From Gymnothorax reevesii (Eukaryota > Chordata > Actinopteri > Anguilliformes > Muraenidae): a stretch of DNA of 64,000 bases. Position numbers and translations under genes: made by a program. The notes below the pieces were generated by a model. The model was given only the letters and a program-made list of their open reading frames with translations, had not been told where the DNA came from and made no database searches. The stretch is taken from positions 75,231,367 through 75,295,366 of the forward strand of contig CM056580.1 in NCBI GenBank assembly GCA_029721435.1, read 5' to 3'. Of the stretch, positions 59,682 through 64,000 are shown piece after piece (position 1 is the stretch's first letter; each line of letters starts with the position of its first letter).

Positions 59682-61428
59682 TGTGAGGTTTCGTTCAGGA
59701 ACCAGTCGCGAGAACACAGGATTTTAGATGAGATTTTATTGAGTGAGGGGGGGTAACCCCCACAGGGCAGAAGGCAAAAAGTACAGAGTCCAAAATCCAA
59801 AAGTCAAAATCCAGTGAGGCAGAAACAGAGTCGTAACCAGGGCAGCAAACACAGAATTTGTAGACAGGCAAAAACAGATTCGGTACACAGGCACAGATTT
59901 GTCAGAGAAGCAAAAATCAAAAACCAGTGGGCGTATCCAAATCATTACCAGGGCAGCAATCAAAAAAATCATAGTCGGGCAAAAAGGGTTCGTAAACACA
60001 GGTGCAACAGTAATCCAAGAAATGCAGAGCCAAAATCGAAAGTTGGACGGTCCAGTCAGAAGAGCAATACAATGAGTACAAGGCGGAATACAATAACAGC
60101 ACAGGTAAACACGAGAAATGCTCTGACAAGGAAGTTCTGTGAAGAGACACCTAATATACACTCCAGGGAGATGACATGGTACATAGAACACAGGTAGACT
60201 GATTACAAAGGGTTGAACAAGAGGGAGAACCTAATCACATAAAGTAGGCAAAAGCCAAAACGCGGACAGGGATCACGAGACAATCCTATAGACAAACACA
60301 CGGCTCCAGTCAAGGAGTTATAACGTGCGTAGATAATAAGAGAAAGGACAGCAGGAAACAGGTGAGGAAAATCCACAGAAATGCAGCAGAGAAGATTTGG
60401 GAAAGACAAGATGTGGAGACTAGAACAGAGCGAGTGCTGAGAGCTTGTTAATCAATTAGTAAGGTGCAGCTATACAATCCCTAGTGCTTGTTAGTACGTT
60501 AGTATTATATACAATGTTAGTTGGATTAGTAATCTTAGCGAAAACAACAAACTGTTCGTATTGGTTAGTAAAATAGAAAAGTAGAGTGAAAGAAGTAAAC
60601 GATATGGGAAGGAAGGTTGAAATCCAGAAACCGTTAAATCACCCGAAAGGGTGGCACGCAGTCCTGGGGCTGTGAGCAATGACAAGACAAGAGACCAGAC
60701 AGGGGAAGACAGAGTGCAATGCATGGGAGAAAACAAAACATGGACCGAAATCAAATTATGGTTAAATGTAAAACATGGAAAGACTAAACTAAGACAATAC
60801 TGTTATGGCTCCAATTTGTTATGACATCTAAGACAGCAAGGCGATGACAGGCAAAAATTTTAAACTTAAACAGATTAAATTAAACAAAGACCGACAATTA
60901 ACCTACTATTTATATTCCAAGATTGGCATATACAAGAAAAAAAAAATATTTACAGTCCCTTTGGTGGGGTTGCTTGGTGATGTCCTGGGACAGGGAATGC
61001 TCCAACACAGGCCAAAATCCACAAAAAAAAAACTTTACAGGTCTTGAAAAGAGTGGCAGGTCTGGTCAAATTCTCCTTGCAATTTCTCCTACTACTTTAC
61101 TCTCTCAATTTTTCTCCTTATATACTCTTTTTCAGCCCCCGCCCACCTTTTAGATTTTTTTTCTATTCTCTGGGACTTTCCCCTCTCAGACATGCCAAGG
61201 ACATGCCCAAACCTAGCTCCAGACTGGGCTTAACAAAAAACAAAGTCAATGCTGCTATCTAGTGGCTTCTTTCCACATTACAATACAAGCACAAATCTAA
61301 GTTACCAAATCACAATACACATATCAAAGAAAAGTCAGACAATGCAAGGATTCAACTACGAATAAGGCAGAATATAAAAATATGGCAAAGCAGAACATAA
61401 AATGGCAAGACAGATCAGAATCATAACA
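59682..61428 (-). mobile_element. Solo LTR, family 2, copy D, with an insert
   Basis: From TGTGAGGTTTCGTTC to AATCATAACA, with a perfect 5-bp duplication ATTGC (59677-59681 and 61429-61433). Without the 479-bp insert it is 1,268 bp, matching copy B. Minus-strand AATAAA at about 59733. It interrupts the LINE exactly, so it is younger than the LINE. Confidence 0.9.
60801..61279. mobile_element. 479-bp insert within LTR copy D
   Basis: A perfect 7-bp direct repeat ACAATAC flanks it (60794-60800 and 61280-61286). It starts TGTTATGGCTCC and ends TTTCCACATT. It has an A-run and pyrimidine-rich stretches. Absent from LTR copies A to C. No ORF of recognisable type. Class undetermined. Confidence 0.6.
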
Positions 61429-62708
61429 ATTGCAGCTTGCATCAAGATTAAGGCATTGATCCTGGCTTATCAGGCGGTCAAAGTAACAGCTCCAGCATAC
61501 ATCCAGAAACTGTTCAGACCATAAATCCCTACTAGATCACTCCACTCTGCCACTTCCGGTCGCTTGGCTCCACCTCCTCTCCGCTCCTGCTCATCCCGCT
61601 CAGGACTGCTGTCTGTCCTGGCTCCCCATTGGTGGAATGATCTACCCGTCAGGTCGGAACATCAGAGTGTTCCTGAGCACCTTCAAGCGCAGCCTGAAAA
61701 CCCACCTCTTCAGGCTCCACCTTTCCCCTACTTCACTGCCCTCAGTTTGACTCTCTGACGTCACAGCCTCATTTCCTGACTGTCATTTCGTTCTCTTTTT
61801 TTATACGTTACTGGTCTCTTTTGTTGGCTAATGTTTGTTCTATTTTCACTGAGCTTTTCTCTTCACTTGAACTACTGGCACTTAACGTGCCACCTAGGAG
61901 CTCAGCACTTTTGGACGTCGCTCTGCATAAGGGCATCAGCTAAGTTCCTGCAATGTAAAGAGTTAAGCTTGTGTGTTCTTCTTAGTCAGCAGTGGTTTCA
62001 TAGCAGCTCACCCATGGATGCCATTTTTGCCTCCTCTCTTTCTTACTGTAGAATTGTGAACATTCAACTTAACTGAGGCAGACGAGACCGGCATTTCTTG
62101 CGATATTAGCCTGGGTTTTTTGTGTCCTCCCAGATGAGTCGTTGATGTGTTCTTGGAGGAATTGTAGTTGGTCAGAGACTCCTGGGAAGGTTCACCACTG
62201 TTCCAAGGTTTCTCCTTTTATAGATAATGACTCACTGTGGTTCACTAGAGTCCCTGAGCCTTAAAAATGGTTTTGTAACCCCTTCCAGACTGATGGATTC
62301 AACAACTCTCTGACTAGTTCTTTAGATTGCAACATCATGCGCTGCTTTTTGCTTGTTTCATATTGCCAGGCAGGTTTTATTTATTTGATCTTTAGATTTG
62401 ATGGGCCCCATCATAATCATGCCTTGGTGTGTCCACTGAAACTGAACCCAAGAATAAATTAAATTTGATACAGTAGTAGTTCATTGTGTTACTGAGTGAG
62501 CAATTATTTTTCCATATTGGGCCAGGTAGGGTTGGATAGCTTTTCTCCTTTAATAATGAAATCATTTAAAAACCGCATTTTGTGTTTTCTTGGGCCATCT
62601 TTATTGTGCATTAGAAATCAGTTTGATGATCTGAAACATTGATAGGGTGACAAATGTACAAAAACAGAATGAATCAGGATGGGGCAAATACTTTTTCACA
62701 GCACTGTA

Positions 62709-64000
62709 TGTGTATATTTGAATTGTGAAACCGAAATTAAGCACAGAATTAAATGACATAAGCTGGCAACATAAATTGCAGTAGTAGGTCACTTCTGGAC
62801 CCATTAACAATATAAGCCTGCATTTCCATTCAGATCTCCAGGGCTATAGGGGACACCAGCTCTGGTGGGTTTCAGTCAGTAAATTACAGGATTTGTATCA
62901 TGGAAGAGGCTACTGCCACAACCATGGGAGATCAGGTGCACAAGAATTGTTATTGCCCCAACCATTTGTGATGCAGTGAAGATGTCAAATCAGTCCTTTT
63001 ATTTACATTTTCCAGTTCTGCAATGATCAATCACATATTGGGCATTGTTATTTTTACTATATTGTGAAGACGCCGCTTGGAGGATTGTCAAATTCTGCGT
63101 CCTTTTGAAGTGCCACCATTTTCCCACGATGTCACTGATCAGGGCACACAGTAAAATATTCAGTCAATACAACTCCTATAGAGTGGAATTTACACTTACA
63201 GAGAAATAGATTCTTTTAGAGTTTATTTAACGCGGTACATTTTGCTGTGCAGGAAAAAATGGTGGAGTACTGAAGATTTGCTGAAAAAGGCCGCTTACAA
63301 AATATTGCACACATTTTGAGAGTGGTTGAGAGAATAAAACAGGAGACATTTAATATTTACTCAACTGTTAGGGGAATAGCCACACCGTTCTACAATATTG
63401 CAAATACTACTCATTCACAGCAAGGTGGATGTCCTCAGGAACAAGAATTTACACTCCAATCTCTTTGATATTGCAGTACAAGTGTGGCATATTTATCAAT
63501 AGAATACTTATTTGACTAATATCCAACCAGTTTCCCTAACAATTTTTAGGATAGAACCTGCAAGAATTGAAAATTTTTAAAGTCTGGCAGTCACATCTCT
63601 CATAAATTCCAGGCCTAGAAGCAGTATTAAAAGACTCCTTGGGGTTTAAAAAAAAAGTAATCCCAAGTAAATGCTTTGTTGCATTACCCACACTTACAGT
63701 GACATTGATCCCAGTGCAAAACGCTGCAGTGTACAGCAAATGTTTTACAAAGCAAAGTGTGCTCAATCGTGCTTTGAACATGTGGATGGTAATCGTCTAT
63801 TTATTCCGACAACATATTTGATGCTCGACAAGCAAGAATAATTAATTTGCAGCTGGGAAGGATCAGATGGTGGGAACTGACGGGGCTTATGAATAGATCC
63901 AGCTCAAAATAGTCCTTTGGGAATAATGTCCCTTAAATAGCTCTATTTCAGAGCGGCTCAAAGAACAGAAAAAAATTCAGGGAACGTGGAATTGAAATGA
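62709..64000. other. Right-hand end of window, nothing recognised
   Basis: AT-rich DNA with short ORFs that resemble no known family. No repeat ends found. Confidence 0.5.

Larger units (their letters stand above)
59434..61960 (+). mobile_element. L2/Rex1-type LINE 3' fragment, split by an LTR
   Basis: 59434-59681 encodes the end of an L2-like reverse transcriptase ORF (ILVRALILSRLDYCNSLLAG; RIQNAVAHLVHNLPRH; RLTSLHCLPIAVRF). After the LTR it resumes at 61429 (IKIKALILAYQAV; APAYIQKLFRP; TRSLHSATSGRLAPPPLRS; SVLAPHWWNDLPV). The 3' tail GCTCTGCATAAGGGCATCAG then CTAAGTTCCTG is the conserved L2-type end. 5' truncated and frame-broken. Confidence 0.85.
59250..62708 (-). mobile_element. Tc1-like element (CAGTGCTGTGAAAAAGTATT family), split by a LINE
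   Basis: 59250-59433 matches the middle of the element (GGTTCCATCAATTATGGCAA; CACCACCGTGTTTGACGATT; GGTCATCATGATATCTTAAT). The element resumes at about 61961 (TTCTTCTTAGTCAGCAGTGG; TCCTGGGAAGGTTCACCACT) and ends GGGGCAAATACTTTTTCACA, GCACTGTA at 62708. The two parts are contiguous in the intact element, so the intervening sequence is an insertion. The left third is missing. Transposase decayed. Confidence 0.8.

Noticed and set aside
43709..62708. The two CAGTGCTGTGAAAAAG Tc1 parts as halves of one element split by 15-19 kb of insertions
   Set aside because: The left part (to about 44605) and the right part (from 59250) overlap in content by several hundred bp, so they are two separate copies.

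Overview
The window is vertebrate genomic DNA, almost certainly from a teleost fish. Its single recognisable host gene is split by GT-AG introns. The rest is dense with fish-type repeats: several Tc1/mariner families, hAT and TTAA-target MITEs, tRNA-derived SINEs, an L2/Rex1-type LINE tail, solo LTRs and long CA arrays. There are no bacterial signals such as operons or Shine-Dalgarno sites.

The host gene lies on the minus strand. It is the 5' half of a tolloid-family astacin metalloprotease gene, best assigned to bmp1. Six coding exons with consistent splice phases are visible: 35454-35310, 12853-12740, 7517-7377, 5486-5369, 4345-4167 and 3546-3441. They give 803 nt (267 codons plus 2 nt): signal peptide, prodomain, furin site and most of the astacin catalytic domain including the zinc site and Met-turn. 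The end of the protease domain and the CUB/EGF exons lie beyond base 1. Intron 1 is about 22.5 kb.

Layout: 1-3440 intron 6 (one TTAA MITE). 3441-7517 exons 6 to 3 (second TTAA MITE in intron 3). 7518-12739 intron 2, holding an hAT-like element with a nearly intact Tc1 element inside it. 12740-12853 exon 2. 12854-35309 intron 1, with two decayed Tc1 elements, a third TTAA MITE, a degenerate SINE, an inverted-repeat cluster, an 0.8-kb CA minisatellite and a short palindromic repeat. 35310-35454 exon 1, then the probable promoter to about 35760. 35760-41220 unique-looking DNA with microsatellites only. 41220-64000 a transposon graveyard.

The graveyard holds Tc1 ends enclosing a foreign Cys-rich coding remnant, a ZNF862-like hAT fragment, degenerate tandem arrays hit by a SINE and by an 867-bp hAT foldback element, a reversed SINE inside a MITE, several solo LTRs, and a four-level nest (insert in LTR in LINE in Tc1) at 59250-62708. 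Target-site duplications for many insertions can be read directly, so their order can be worked out. I found no second host gene in the right-hand 28 kb.
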